Of a stretch of 42,677 nucleotides of DNA, positions 23,538 through 31,082 are shown in pieces (positions within the stretch are counted from its first letter, which is position 1; each line of letters opens with the position of its first letter). A model generated the notes under the pieces. That model was not told the origin of the DNA, searched no databases, and worked only from the letters and a program-made list of their open reading frames with translations. Source of the stretch: Burkholderiales bacterium (lineage in GTDB: Bacteria > Pseudomonadota > Gammaproteobacteria > Burkholderiales > Burkholderiaceae_C); contig JADJCH010000038.1 in assembly GCA_016703325.1 (NCBI GenBank), positions 1 to 42,677 of the forward strand. Reading direction: 5' to 3'. Both the position numbers and the translations under genes were made by a program.

Positions 23538-24725
23538 TCAGCAGCGTTCGAAAATGGCAGCGATGCCCTGGCCGCCGCCGATGCACATCGTCACCAGCGC
23601 ATAACGGCCGCCGGTGCGGTGCAGCTCGTAGACCGCCTTGGTGGTGATGATCGCGCCGGTGGCGCCGATCGGGTGGCCCAGCGAGATGCCCGAACCGTTC
23701 GGGTTCACCTTGGCCACGTCCAGGCCGAGTTCCTTGTTGACCGCACAGGCCTGGGCGGCGAAGGCCTCGTTGGCCTCGATCACGTCCATGTCGGCGACGG
23801 TCAGGCCGGCGCGCTGCAGGGCCTTGCGCGAGGCCGACACCGGACCGATCCCCATGATGGTGGGCTCCACGCCGGTGTGGGCGTAGGACACCAGGCGGGC
23901 CATCGGCTTCAGGCCGTGGGCCTTGACGGCCTCACCGCTGGCCAGGGCGACGGCGGCAGCGGCGTCGTTGATGCCCGAGGCGTTGCCGGCTGTGACCGCG
24001 CCGTCCTTCTTGAAGGCCGGGCGCATCTTGGCCAGGCTCTCGGCGGTGGTGTCGGCCTTGATGTGCTCGTCGGTGACGAAGCTGATCGTGCCCTTGCGGC
24101 TGGCGATTTCGACCGGAACGATCTGTTCCTTGAAGTAACCGGCGGCCGTGGCGGCGGCGGCACGGCGGTGGCTTTCGGCCGCAGCCTCGTCCATCTGCTG
24201 GCGGCTGATGCCGAACTGCTCACCGACGTTCTCGGCGGTGATGCCCATGTGGATCTTGTGGAAGGGGTCGTGCAGTGCGCCGACCATCAGGTCCACCACC
24301 TGGGCGTCGCCCATGCGGGTGCCCCAGCGGGCGCCGGGCATCAGGTAGCCGCCGCGGCTCATGTTCTCGGCGCCGGCGCCGATCGCCACTTCACAATCGC
24401 CCAGCAGGATGGACTGCGACGCGGAGATGATGGCCTGCAGGCCCGAGCCGCAGAGGCGGCTGACGTTGAAGGCCGGAACTTCCTTGGGCAGGCCGGCGTT
24501 GATCGCGGCGACGCGGCTCAGGTAGAAATCGCGCGGCTCGGTGGTCACCACGGTGCCCATGGCCAGGTGGCCGAAGGCATCGGCGGGGGCGCCGGAGCGG
24601 GCGAGGGCGGCCTTGACCGCGGTGGTGGCCAGGTCGGCCAGGGGGACGTCCTTGAGGGAGCCGCCATAGGTACCGATGGCGGTACGGGCTGCGGCAACAA
24701 CGAACACTTCACGGGATGCGGTCAC
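23538..24725 (-). CDS. bktB: Beta-ketothiolase / acetyl-CoA acetyltransferase (BktB type)
   Basis: This 395-residue thiolase has the nucleophilic Cys92 in VSRLCGSGLQAI, the catalytic His351 in GHPIGATG and Cys381 in TMCIGGGQG. Stretches such as HDPFHKIHMGITAENV and RYALVTMCIGGGQGIAAIFER resemble BktB of Cupriavidus more than housekeeping PhaA. It condenses acyl-CoA units or cleaves 3-ketoacyl-CoA, feeding polyhydroxyalkanoate synthesis or beta-oxidation. The GTG start at 24725 has AGGAGA 7 bases upstream; a longer in-frame extension lacks family similarity. It is transcribed divergently from the RubisCO gene, sharing a 295-base control region. The exact thiolase subtype is an inference. Confidence 0.9.
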   Translation of the reverse strand: MTASREVFVVAAARTAIGTYGGSLKDVPLADLATTAVKAALARSGAPADAFGHLAMGTVVTTEPRDFYLSRVAAINAGLPKEVPAFNVSRLCGSGLQAIISASQSILLGDCEVAIGAGAENMSRGGYLMPGARWGTRMGDAQVVDLMVGALHDPFHKIHMGITAENVGEQFGISRQQMDEAAAESHRRAAAATAAGYFKEQIVPVEIASRKGTISFVTDEHIKADTTAESLAKMRPAFKKDGAVTAGNASGINDAAAAVALASGEAVKAHGLKPMARLVSYAHTGVEPTIMGIGPVSASRKALQRAGLTVADMDVIEANEAFAAQACAVNKELGLDVAKVNPNGSGISLGHPIGATGAIITTKAVYELHRTGGRYALVTMCIGGGQGIAAIFERC

Positions 24726-24886
24726 GGGTCTGTCTCCTGATTCCGAGGGGAAGCAAAGTGAAAAGGTTACGCCGTCCGCGTTTCGGTTGCCTGACGTGAC
24801 TTCCCTGACGGACTGCGATCGTTGCACGGGAGTGCAACAGGCCGTGAAGTGGAGCGTGGGCACGGGGCGCTGTGGGTGAGTTTGAT

Positions 24887-24928
24887 TTAGTAAAACGTGA
24901 AGTCACGAGTCAATAGTTCTGACTTCAC
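24887..24928. promoter_or_regulatory. Candidate CbbR operator between bktB and cbbM
   Basis: A perfect 9-bp inverted repeat, GTGAAGTCA (24897-24905) and TGACTTCAC (24920-24928), lies 93 bases before the cbbM start. It includes TCA-N7-TGA (24910-24922), and an upstream TTA-N8-TGA (24887-24900). Both match the published CbbR spacing TNA-N7/8-TNA. A CbbR-like gene exists at 33889. The region is also AT-rich compared with its surroundings. Whether it controls bktB, cbbM or both cannot be told from sequence. A half copy, GTGAAGT, lies at 24844. Confidence 0.5.
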
Positions 24929-25020
24929 CTTATCTTGTCGCGCTCCTACAGTGCCTCCATCGACCGCTGAACCCCGTCTTGCGACGCCGCCCGACCCACC
25001 GCCACCGAGGAGCAACTTCC

Positions 25021-26403
25021 ATGGACCAATCGCACCGTTACGCCGACCTCAGCCTGCGCGAGGAGGACCTGATCGCCGGCGGCCGCCACATCCTGGTGGC
25101 CTACAAGATGTTGCCCAAGGCCGGCCACGGCTACCTGGAAGCGGCGGCGCATTTCGCGGCCGAGTCCAGCACCGGCACCAACGTGGAGGTCAGCACCACC
25201 GACGACTTCACCCGCGGCGTGGACGCGCTGGTGTACTTCATAGACGAGGCGAGCGAGGACATGCGCATCGCCTTCCCGCTGGACCTGTTCGACCGCAACA
25301 TCACCGATGGCCGGATGATGATGGTGAGCTTCCTCACCCTGTGCATTGGCAACAACCAGGGCATGGGCGACATCGCCCACGCCAAGATGATCGACTTCCA
25401 TGTGCCGCCGCGCGCCATCCAGCTGTTTGACGGCCCGAGCAAGGACATCAGCGACCTCTGGCGCATCCTGGGTCGGCCGGTGCAGAACGGGGGCTACATC
25501 GCCGGCACCATCATCAAGCCCAAGCTGGGCCTGCGCCCGGAGCCCTTTGCCAAGGCGGCCTACGAGTTCTGGCTGGGCGGCGATTTCATCAAGAACGACG
25601 AGCCGCAGGGCAACCAGGTCTTCGCACCAATGAAGAAGACCATCCCGCTGGTCTATGACGCGATGAAGCGTGCGATGGACGAGACCGGCGAGGCCAAGCT
25701 GTTCTCGGCCAACATCACCGCCGACGACCACCACGAGATGGTGGCGCGTGGGGAGTTCATCCTCGAAGCTTTCGGGCCGGATGCGGACAAGGTGGCCTTC
25801 CTGGTCGACGGCTACGTCGGCGGCCCCGGCATGATCACCACCGCGCGGCGCCACTTCCCGAACCAGTACCTGCACTACCACCGCGCCGGCCATGGCGCCG
25901 TCACCTCCCCCAGCGCCAAACGCGGCTACAGCGCCTACGTGCTGGCCAAGATGAGCCGGCTGCAGGGCGCCAGCGGCATCCACGTCGGCACCATGGGCTA
26001 CGGCAAGATGGAGGGCGAGAAGGACGACCGGGCGATTGCCTACATCATTGAGCGCGACAGCTACCAGGGCCCCGTCTACCACCAGGAGTGGTACGGCATG
26101 AAGCCGACCACGCCGATCATTTCCGGCGGCATGAACGCGCTGCGCCTGCCCGGCTTCTTCGAGAACCTGGGCCACGGCAACGTCATCAACACCGCCGGCG
26201 GCGGCAGCTACGGCCACATCGACAGCCCGGCCGCCGGGGCGAAGAGCCTGCGCCAGGCCTACGAATGCTGGAAGGCCAAGGCCGACCCGATCGAGTGGGC
26301 CCGCGAGCACCGCGAATTCGCCCGCGCCTTCGACAGTTTCCCCAAGGATGCGGACGCGATCTTCCCGGGCTGGCGCGACAAGCTGTCGGGCGTCCATCGC
26401 TGA
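25021..26403 (+). CDS. cbbM: Ribulose-1,5-bisphosphate carboxylase/oxygenase, form II
   Basis: The 460-residue protein is a complete form II RubisCO. The active-site lysine Lys166 sits in GTIIKPKLG and the carbamylated Lys191 in GGDFIKNDEPQGNQ, with Asp193 and Glu194 binding magnesium; the numbering is the same as for Rhodospirillum rubrum. Loop 6 is GTMGYGKMEGE, and GGGSYGHIDSPAAGA closes the barrel. It fixes CO2 in the Calvin cycle as a dimer or higher oligomer without small subunits. GAGGAG lies 8 bases before the ATG. cbbQ and cbbO, encoding its activase, follow on the same strand after a repeat-rich gap of 312 bases. Other Calvin-cycle genes (cbbP, cbbF) are not in the window. Confidence 0.97.
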   Translation: MDQSHRYADLSLREEDLIAGGRHILVAYKMLPKAGHGYLEAAAHFAAESSTGTNVEVSTTDDFTRGVDALVYFIDEASEDMRIAFPLDLFDRNITDGRMMMVSFLTLCIGNNQGMGDIAHAKMIDFHVPPRAIQLFDGPSKDISDLWRILGRPVQNGGYIAGTIIKPKLGLRPEPFAKAAYEFWLGGDFIKNDEPQGNQVFAPMKKTIPLVYDAMKRAMDETGEAKLFSANITADDHHEMVARGEFILEAFGPDADKVAFLVDGYVGGPGMITTARRHFPNQYLHYHRAGHGAVTSPSAKRGYSAYVLAKMSRLQGASGIHVGTMGYGKMEGEKDDRAIAYIIERDSYQGPVYHQEWYGMKPTTPIISGGMNALRLPGFFENLGHGNVINTAGGGSYGHIDSPAAGAKSLRQAYECWKAKADPIEWAREHREFARAFDSFPKDADAIFPGWRDKLSGVHR

Positions 26404-26409
26404 TTCCCA

Positions 26410-26490
26410 CCCGTCATTCCCCGCGAAGCGCCCTCCCGTCATTCCCGCTTCCTACCCGTCATTCCCGCTTCCCACCCGTCATTCCCGCGC
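26410..26490 (+). repeat. 20-bp direct repeats, left half of the cbbM-cbbQ array
   Basis: CCCGTCATTCCC-type units start at 26410, 26435, 26455 and 26475, the last three exactly 20 bases apart and reading CCCGTCATTCCCGCTTCC. The fourth unit runs into the long hairpin. The unit core is the reverse complement of the GGGGATGACGG core of the right-hand array, so the two halves could pair. Confidence 0.75.
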
Positions 26491-26543
26491 AGGCGGGAAT
26501 CCAGAAGCGGGCACTGGATCCCCGCCTGCGCGGGGATGACGGA
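26475..26543. repeat. Long intergenic hairpin (about 29-bp arms) between cbbM and cbbQ
   Basis: The left arm (26475-26504, starting CCCGTCATTCCCGCGCAGGC and ending ATCCAG) and the right arm (26514-26543, starting CTGGAT and ending GGATGACGG) are nearly perfect reverse complements around a 9-base loop. The motif GTCATTCCCGCG...GCGGGAATCC is a widespread proteobacterial intergenic repeat type. In transcript form it would make a very stable stem after cbbM, so it may protect the cbbM 3' end or reduce read-through into cbbQ. Confidence 0.75.
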
Positions 26544-26680
26544 ATAGCTCGCGGGGATGACGGAATAGCTCGCGGGGATGACGGAATAGCTCGCGGGGAA
26601 GACGGGGTAGCTCGCGGGGAAGACGGAGTAGCTCGTGGGGATGACGGAGTGGACGCGCGGGGCTGACGCAGCGGACGCGC
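26532..26680. repeat. Tandem array of seven 21-22-bp units
   Basis: Units of GGGGATGACGGAATAGCTCGC begin at 26532, 26553, 26574, 26595, 26616, 26637 and 26659. The first three are identical; units 4 and 5 carry GAAGACG and A-to-G changes, and 6 and 7 diverge further (GTGGACGCGC ends). The identical leading copies suggest recent expansion by slippage. It ends about 35 bases before the cbbQ ATG. There are no spacers, so it is not a CRISPR array. Confidence 0.85.
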
Positions 26681-26715
26681 GGCAACGACACACACAGCAC
26701 CGAGGAGCACGCACC

Positions 26716-27522
26716 ATGACCGATGCCTTGTCCGCCTGGCGCCTGACCACCGAGCCGCACTACCGGCCTCAGGGTGACGAGGTGGCGCTGTACGAGGCCG
26801 CCTACGCCGCGCGGCTGCCGGTGATGCTCAAGGGCCCGACCGGTTGCGGCAAGTCTCGTTTTGTCGAATTCATGGCCTGGAAGCTGGGCCGGCCGTTGGT
26901 GACGGTGTCCTGCAACGAGGACATGACCGCCGCCGACCTGGTCGGTCGCTTCCTGCTGGAACCCACCGGCACCCGCTGGCAGGACGGTCCGCTGACGCTG
27001 GCCGCACGGCATGGCGCCATTTGCTACCTCGACGAGGTGGTGGAGGCCCGCCAGGACACCACGGTGGTGATCCACGCGCTGACCGACCACCGCCGTGTGC
27101 TGCCGCTGGACAAGAAGGGCGAGCTGCTGCACGCCCACCCGGACTTCCAGCTGGTGATCTCCTACAACCCCGGCTACCAGAGCCTGGTCAAGGACCTCAA
27201 GCCCAGCACCCGCCAGCGCTTCACCGCCTTCGACTTCGACTACCCGGCCCCGGCGCTGGAGGCGCAGGTGCTGGTCAGCGAGTCCGGCATCGACGCCGCG
27301 CTGGCCGCCCGGCTGGTCGAGGTGGCGCAGGCCGCCCGCCGGCTCAAGGGCCACGGGTTGGCCGAGGGCATCTCCACCCGACTGCTGGTCAACGCCGGCC
27401 AGCTGATCCGCCACGGCATCGCGCCGCGGGACGCGGCCCGCATGGCGATGGTGCGCCCGATCACCGACGACGCCGACATCCGCGAATCGCTCGACCACGC
27501 GATCGACGCGGTGCTGGGCTGA
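26716..27522 (+). CDS. cbbQ: RubisCO activation protein CbbQ (MoxR-type AAA+ ATPase)
   Basis: The 268-residue ATPase has Walker A GPTGCGKS (40-47), the CbbQ/NorQ-type VSCNEDMTAADLVGR, Walker B AICYLDEVVEAR (about 101-112) and ISYNPGYQS before the sensor region. CbbQ hexamers, with CbbO, remove inhibitory sugar phosphates from RubisCO and act as its activase. GAGGAG lies 8 bases before the ATG. cbbO follows after about 20 bases and cbbM is upstream, so the assignment to CbbQ rather than NorQ rests on context as well as sequence. Confidence 0.95.
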   Translation: MTDALSAWRLTTEPHYRPQGDEVALYEAAYAARLPVMLKGPTGCGKSRFVEFMAWKLGRPLVTVSCNEDMTAADLVGRFLLEPTGTRWQDGPLTLAARHGAICYLDEVVEARQDTTVVIHALTDHRRVLPLDKKGELLHAHPDFQLVISYNPGYQSLVKDLKPSTRQRFTAFDFDYPAPALEAQVLVSESGIDAALAARLVEVAQAARRLKGHGLAEGISTRLLVNAGQLIRHGIAPRDAARMAMVRPITDDADIRESLDHAIDAVLG

Positions 27523-27543
27523 CGTCCTTCTACGGTGCCGACC

Positions 27544-29802
27544 ATGCTTGCGCCGCAGCGCACCGGCCCACGCTTCGTGGAGATCGACGCGATCTTCGAG
27601 ACCTGCGTCGCCCAGGCGCGCAAGCGGCTCGACGCCGACACGGTGGACGCCTGGCTGGACCTGGCCTTCTGGCTCGGCCGGCTGGGCCGCGGCGCCGAGC
27701 CGCAGCGGCAGTGGCTGCTGCAGGGCGCGGAACTGCTGGAGCGGCTCGGCCCGGCGCTGCTCGCCCCGCTGCGCGACGCGCTGGCCGTGCTGCAGAAGAC
27801 GCCGGACGGCCGCGCCATCGGCGACTTGCTGACGGTGCTGCCGGCGCTGCGCTTGTCCACCGTCGCCGACGCTGCCGGCTGGCTGGCCCAGGTGCTGGAG
27901 TTGCAGCGGCGCAGCAGCGTGGCCATCCACCACCGCGCCATCGACCCGAGCGCGGCGCTGCCGGTGTTCCTCGCCGAATCGTCCGCCCTGCTGGCCCGTG
28001 TGCCGGTGGAGGGGTTGGGCCGCTGGCTGGACGCCGGCCTGCGCCTGCACGGCCACCACCCCGACCGCCTGGCGGAGTTCCTGCGCCGGCAATCGCCGGA
28101 CAGCCGGGCGCTGTTCAGCCGCGAGCGCCCCGGCCTGGCGCTGGTCGACGGCGAGCGCCGGCTGGCGCTGACGCTGCGTGCGCTCTGGGCGCTGGACGAG
28201 CCGATCCTGCCGCTGCCCGAGCCGGCGGAAGGTGAGGCGGTCACCGCGCTGCCGTACCTGGAAGCCGACGGCCTGCGCCTGCCCGAGCGGCTGGAGGCGC
28301 GCGCCGGCGTGAGCGCCCTGCAGCGCTACCGCCTGATGGCCGCGCACCTGGCCGGTCACCGGCGCTGGAGTCAACCGCTGGTGGCCGACAACTGGAGCCC
28401 GATGCAGCGCCTGGCGGTGGAGACCGTGGAGGACGCACGCATCGACGTGCTGCTGCTGCGGCGCTTCCCCGGCCTGGGCGCGGCGATGTGCGCGCTGCAC
28501 CCGCCGCCGCCGGCTGATCCCGACGACTCCACCGATTCACAACGCCGCGTCAGCACACTGCGGCTGCGGCTGGCTCGCCTGTCCCATGCACTGCTCACCG
28601 GCGAGCCGGGCGACGACGCCGAGCGCGACGTGCTCGATCGATTCACCACGGCGCTGGCCACCGGCGAATCCAGCAGCCGTGACATGGCCACGCTGGCGCT
28701 GGCCTGGGTGGCGCGCAGCCGACGTCAAAGCGACCAGTTTGCTCAAGTGATCTTCGAGGGCACGCAGGTGGACTGGCGCGACGACAACCGCCACCTCTGG
28801 CGCTTCATCGAGGCCGGCGACGAGGAGGACACGCTGGGTGACCCGCCGCCACGCCCGGCCGAGGCCGAGCCGGAGGAGCTGCCGCCGCGCCTCTACCCGG
28901 AGTGGGACGCCGCGGCGCTGGCCTACCGGCCCGATTGGGTGAAGGTCTACGACCGCCTTCAGCCGGCCGGCCGCGCCGCGGACATCGACGCGCTGCTGGC
29001 GCGCCACCACGACACCGAGCGCGACCTGAAGCGCCTGCTCGACGCCCTCAAGCCGCAGGACCGCGTGCGCCTGCGCCACCAGGAGGAGGGCAGCGAGCTG
29101 GACCTGGACCGGGCGATTGCCGCGCTGGGAGACCTGCGCGCCGGCATCCTGCCCGATACCCGCGTGCAGATGAGTCACCGCACGGACGGTCGCGACATCG
29201 CGGTGCTGCTGCTGATGGACCTGTCGGCGTCGGTCAATGACCCCGTGAACGATCCAGCGCCGGCCGGGGAGGGTGCTGCCGAACCCGGCGAAACGGTGCT
29301 CAGCCTGAGCCGCGCCGCGGTGGCGCTGCTGGCCGGGGCGATCGCCACGCTGGGCGACCGGCTGGCCATCGTCGGCTTCCATTCCGATACGCGCCAGCGC
29401 GTCGACCTGCTGCATGTCAAGGGCTTTGGCGAGGCCTGGGACGATGCGCCCAAGGCACGGCTGGCCGCCGTGCAGGGGGCGTTCTCCACCCGCATGGGCG
29501 CGGCGCTGCGCCACGCCGGCGAGCTGCTCAGCGGCCGCCGGGCCGACCGTCGCCTGCTGCTGCTGCTGACCGATGGCCGCCCCAGCGACGTGGACGTGGC
29601 CGACCCCGAGCACCTCGTCGCCGACGCCGCCCAGGCCGTGCATGAGCTGGACGCCCAGGGCCTGTACACCCACTGCATCAGCCTGGACGCCCAGGCCGAC
29701 ACCTATGTGGGCCGCGTCTTCGGCGCGCGCTGCAGCGTCATCGACCGGGTGGCCCAGCTGCCGCGCCGGCTGCCGGAGATCTTCCTGGGGCTGACGCGCT
29801 GA
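27544..29802 (+). CDS. cbbO: RubisCO activation adaptor CbbO (von Willebrand factor A domain)
   Basis: This is a 752-residue protein with a long helical N-terminal part and a C-terminal VWA domain. The MIDAS motif DLSAS is at residues 559-563, followed by later ligands in TRMGAALRHAGELL and LLLTDGRPSDVD. An acidic/proline linker (about 430-455) separates the parts. CbbO binds the CbbQ hexamer and recognises RubisCO through the MIDAS, so the CbbQO complex remodels the inhibited enzyme. The ATG at 27544 lies 21 bases after the cbbQ stop, and an in-frame GTG at 27535 is also possible; neither has a strong ribosome site, hinting at translational coupling to cbbQ. Confidence 0.94.
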   Translation: MLAPQRTGPRFVEIDAIFETCVAQARKRLDADTVDAWLDLAFWLGRLGRGAEPQRQWLLQGAELLERLGPALLAPLRDALAVLQKTPDGRAIGDLLTVLPALRLSTVADAAGWLAQVLELQRRSSVAIHHRAIDPSAALPVFLAESSALLARVPVEGLGRWLDAGLRLHGHHPDRLAEFLRRQSPDSRALFSRERPGLALVDGERRLALTLRALWALDEPILPLPEPAEGEAVTALPYLEADGLRLPERLEARAGVSALQRYRLMAAHLAGHRRWSQPLVADNWSPMQRLAVETVEDARIDVLLLRRFPGLGAAMCALHPPPPADPDDSTDSQRRVSTLRLRLARLSHALLTGEPGDDAERDVLDRFTTALATGESSSRDMATLALAWVARSRRQSDQFAQVIFEGTQVDWRDDNRHLWRFIEAGDEEDTLGDPPPRPAEAEPEELPPRLYPEWDAAALAYRPDWVKVYDRLQPAGRAADIDALLARHHDTERDLKRLLDALKPQDRVRLRHQEEGSELDLDRAIAALGDLRAGILPDTRVQMSHRTDGRDIAVLLLMDLSASVNDPVNDPAPAGEGAAEPGETVLSLSRAAVALLAGAIATLGDRLAIVGFHSDTRQRVDLLHVKGFGEAWDDAPKARLAAVQGAFSTRMGAALRHAGELLSGRRADRRLLLLLTDGRPSDVDVADPEHLVADAAQAVHELDAQGLYTHCISLDAQADTYVGRVFGARCSVIDRVAQLPRRLPEIFLGLTR

Positions 29803-29820
29803 GCGCGGCCGCCGCGGTGG

Positions 29821-29840
29821 CGCCGTTGCCCAGAACGGCG
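29821..29840 (+). terminator. Hairpin after cbbO, terminator-like
   Basis: CGCCGTT and AACGGCG form a perfect 7-bp stem with a 6-base loop, 18 bases after the cbbO stop. No T-run follows. It is the most likely end of the cbbQO transcript. Confidence 0.4.
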
Positions 29841-29890
29841 GGATGACCGCTGTGAAGCGCGTTGTGAGCAGCGCAGACAATGGCCTTTTA

Positions 29891-29917
29891 AATTGTGTGC
29901 AATTAAATAGCTCACAA
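29891..29917. promoter_or_regulatory. AT-rich operator/promoter region before ohrR
   Basis: The region is strikingly AT-rich within a GC-rich setting. AATTGTGTGCAATT (29891-29904) contains perfect AATTG/CAATT arms. TTGTGTGC (29893-29900) and GCTCACAA (29910-29917) form an imperfect 8-bp inverted repeat with one mismatch. OhrR repressors bind AT-rich palindromes in front of ohr/ohrR genes, so this is the probable operator overlapping the ohrR promoter, 10 bases before the ATG. Confidence 0.55.
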
Positions 29918-29927
29918 TAATTAAGCC

Positions 29928-30464
29928 ATGGATTCGACACCCACCCTTCCCAGCGCTGGCGATGTGGCCCCGGCTCCGGCCCCGGCTCCGGCCCCCGCTG
30001 CGGTCAACGCCGGCTGGCTGGCGCTGGACCGGCAGCTCTGCTTCGCGCTGTACTCGGCCTCGCTGTCGATGACCAAGCTCTACAAGCCGCTGCTCGATCC
30101 GCTGGGGCTGACCTACCCGCAGTACCTGGTGATGCTGGCGCTGTGGGAGCGCGACGGCGAGACCGTCGGCCAGCTCGGCGCACGGCTGTTTCTCGACAGC
30201 GGCACGCTGACCCCGCTGCTCAAGCGGCTGGAGGCGCAGGGCCTGCTGCAGCGCCAGCGCGATGCCGCCGACGAACGTCGCGTGCTGCTGAGCCTCACCC
30301 AGACCGGCCAGGCGCTGCGCGAGCAGGCCGAAGCGGTGCCGCGCTCGGTGGCCTGTGCCACCGCCTGCGAGCTCGACGAGATCGCCCAGCTGACGCGGCA
30401 GCTGCAGGACCTGCGGCGCCGGCTGCAGGGCGCGCAGGGCGGCACCGCCGCCCCCAGCGACTGA
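29928..30464 (+). CDS. ohrR: Organic hydroperoxide-sensing repressor OhrR (MarR family)
   Basis: This 178-residue MarR-type regulator has an unusual Ala-Pro repeat N-terminus (residues 14-25). The core matches OhrR: LDRQLCFALYSAS with the peroxide-sensing Cys38, LTYPQYLVMLALWE, the winged helix LGARLFLDSGTLTPLLKRLEAQGL, and the wing RDAADERRVLLSLT. A second cysteine, Cys143 in VACATACE, lies 105 residues after the first, the same separation as in the two-cysteine OhrR of Xanthomonas. That suggests disulphide-based inactivation. It presumably represses itself and ohr, whose gene is next on the same strand after a hairpin. Confidence 0.92.
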   Translation: MDSTPTLPSAGDVAPAPAPAPAPAAVNAGWLALDRQLCFALYSASLSMTKLYKPLLDPLGLTYPQYLVMLALWERDGETVGQLGARLFLDSGTLTPLLKRLEAQGLLQRQRDAADERRVLLSLTQTGQALREQAEAVPRSVACATACELDEIAQLTRQLQDLRRRLQGAQGGTAAPSD

Positions 30465-30472
30465 TCCCCCGA

Positions 30473-30508
30473 CGACCGGCGCTGCGTCGCCGGTCGATGT
30501 TCTTGTTT
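30473..30508 (+). terminator. Terminator-like hairpin between ohrR and ohr
   Basis: Perfect 9-bp arms CGACCGGCG (30473-30481) and CGCCGGTCG (30488-30496) with a 6-base loop are followed by a T-rich tract (ATGTTCTTGTTT). This is the best intrinsic terminator in the window. It would end or attenuate the ohrR transcript, so ohr probably has its own promoter or depends on read-through. Confidence 0.65.
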
Positions 30509-30556
30509 CCCCCAAACCCTTCCACAACCCCTCCCTCAACCCAACTGGAGAACTCC

Positions 30557-30991
30557 ATGGCCATCGACCAAGCCCTCTACACCGCCCACGCCACCGCCAC
30601 CGGCGGCCGCGCCGGCACTGCCAAGACCGACGACGGCGCACTCGACGTCGCCCTGTCCACTCCCCGCCAGCTCGGCGGCGCGGGCGGCGCCGGCACCAAC
30701 CCGGAGCAGCTCTTCGCCGCCGGCTACGCGGCCTGCTTTATTGGCGCGATGAAGGCCGTGGCCGCGCGCCAGAAGCTGGCGCTTCCAGGCGAAGTGAGCA
30801 TCAGCTCCTCGGTGGGGATCGGTCCGATGACCGGCAAGCCGGGCGCTTTCGGCATCGCGGTGGAGATGCGCATCAGCGTGCCGGGCATGGATCACGCCGC
30901 GCTGCAGGCCCTGGTGGCCACCGCGCACGAGGTCTGCCCGTACTCCAACGCCACCCGCGGCAACATCGATGTCACGCTGACGGTGGCCTAA
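30557..30991 (+). CDS. ohr: Organic hydroperoxide resistance protein Ohr
   Basis: This 144-residue peroxidase of the OsmC/Ohr family has the peroxidatic Cys60 in GYAACFIGAMK, resolving Cys127 in HEVCPYSNATRGN, Arg18 in TGGRAG and Glu50 in TNPEQLF. These are the full catalytic set. It reduces organic hydroperoxides, using lipoylated proteins as reductant in studied members. The ATG at 30557 is behind GGAG at 6 bases. Placement beside its repressor is standard; placement within the RubisCO block is less usual. Confidence 0.95.
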   Translation: MAIDQALYTAHATATGGRAGTAKTDDGALDVALSTPRQLGGAGGAGTNPEQLFAAGYAACFIGAMKAVAARQKLALPGEVSISSSVGIGPMTGKPGAFGIAVEMRISVPGMDHAALQALVATAHEVCPYSNATRGNIDVTLTVA

Positions 30992-31082
30992 TTCCCGAGA
31001 AACTTGTTCAGGTCAAAGGATTCGATCAGGGTTAACCCCTAACATCCAGCGACCGGTTCCCCAGCGAAAGGCTAAAACCTTC

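Noticed and set aside
26532..26680. Possible CRISPR array
   Set aside because: The 21-22-bp units are contiguous with no unique spacers and no cas genes nearby.
26479..28500. A 673-codon minus-strand frame opposite cbbQ and cbbO, ending in HPRELFR-type repeats
   Set aside because: The repeats are simply translations of the intergenic 21-bp array, and cbbQ/cbbO are certain on the other strand.
31029..31038. GGGTTAACCC palindrome in the leader of the phosphate acetyltransferase gene
   Set aside because: Ten-base palindromes are frequent enough by chance and nothing else supports an operator.
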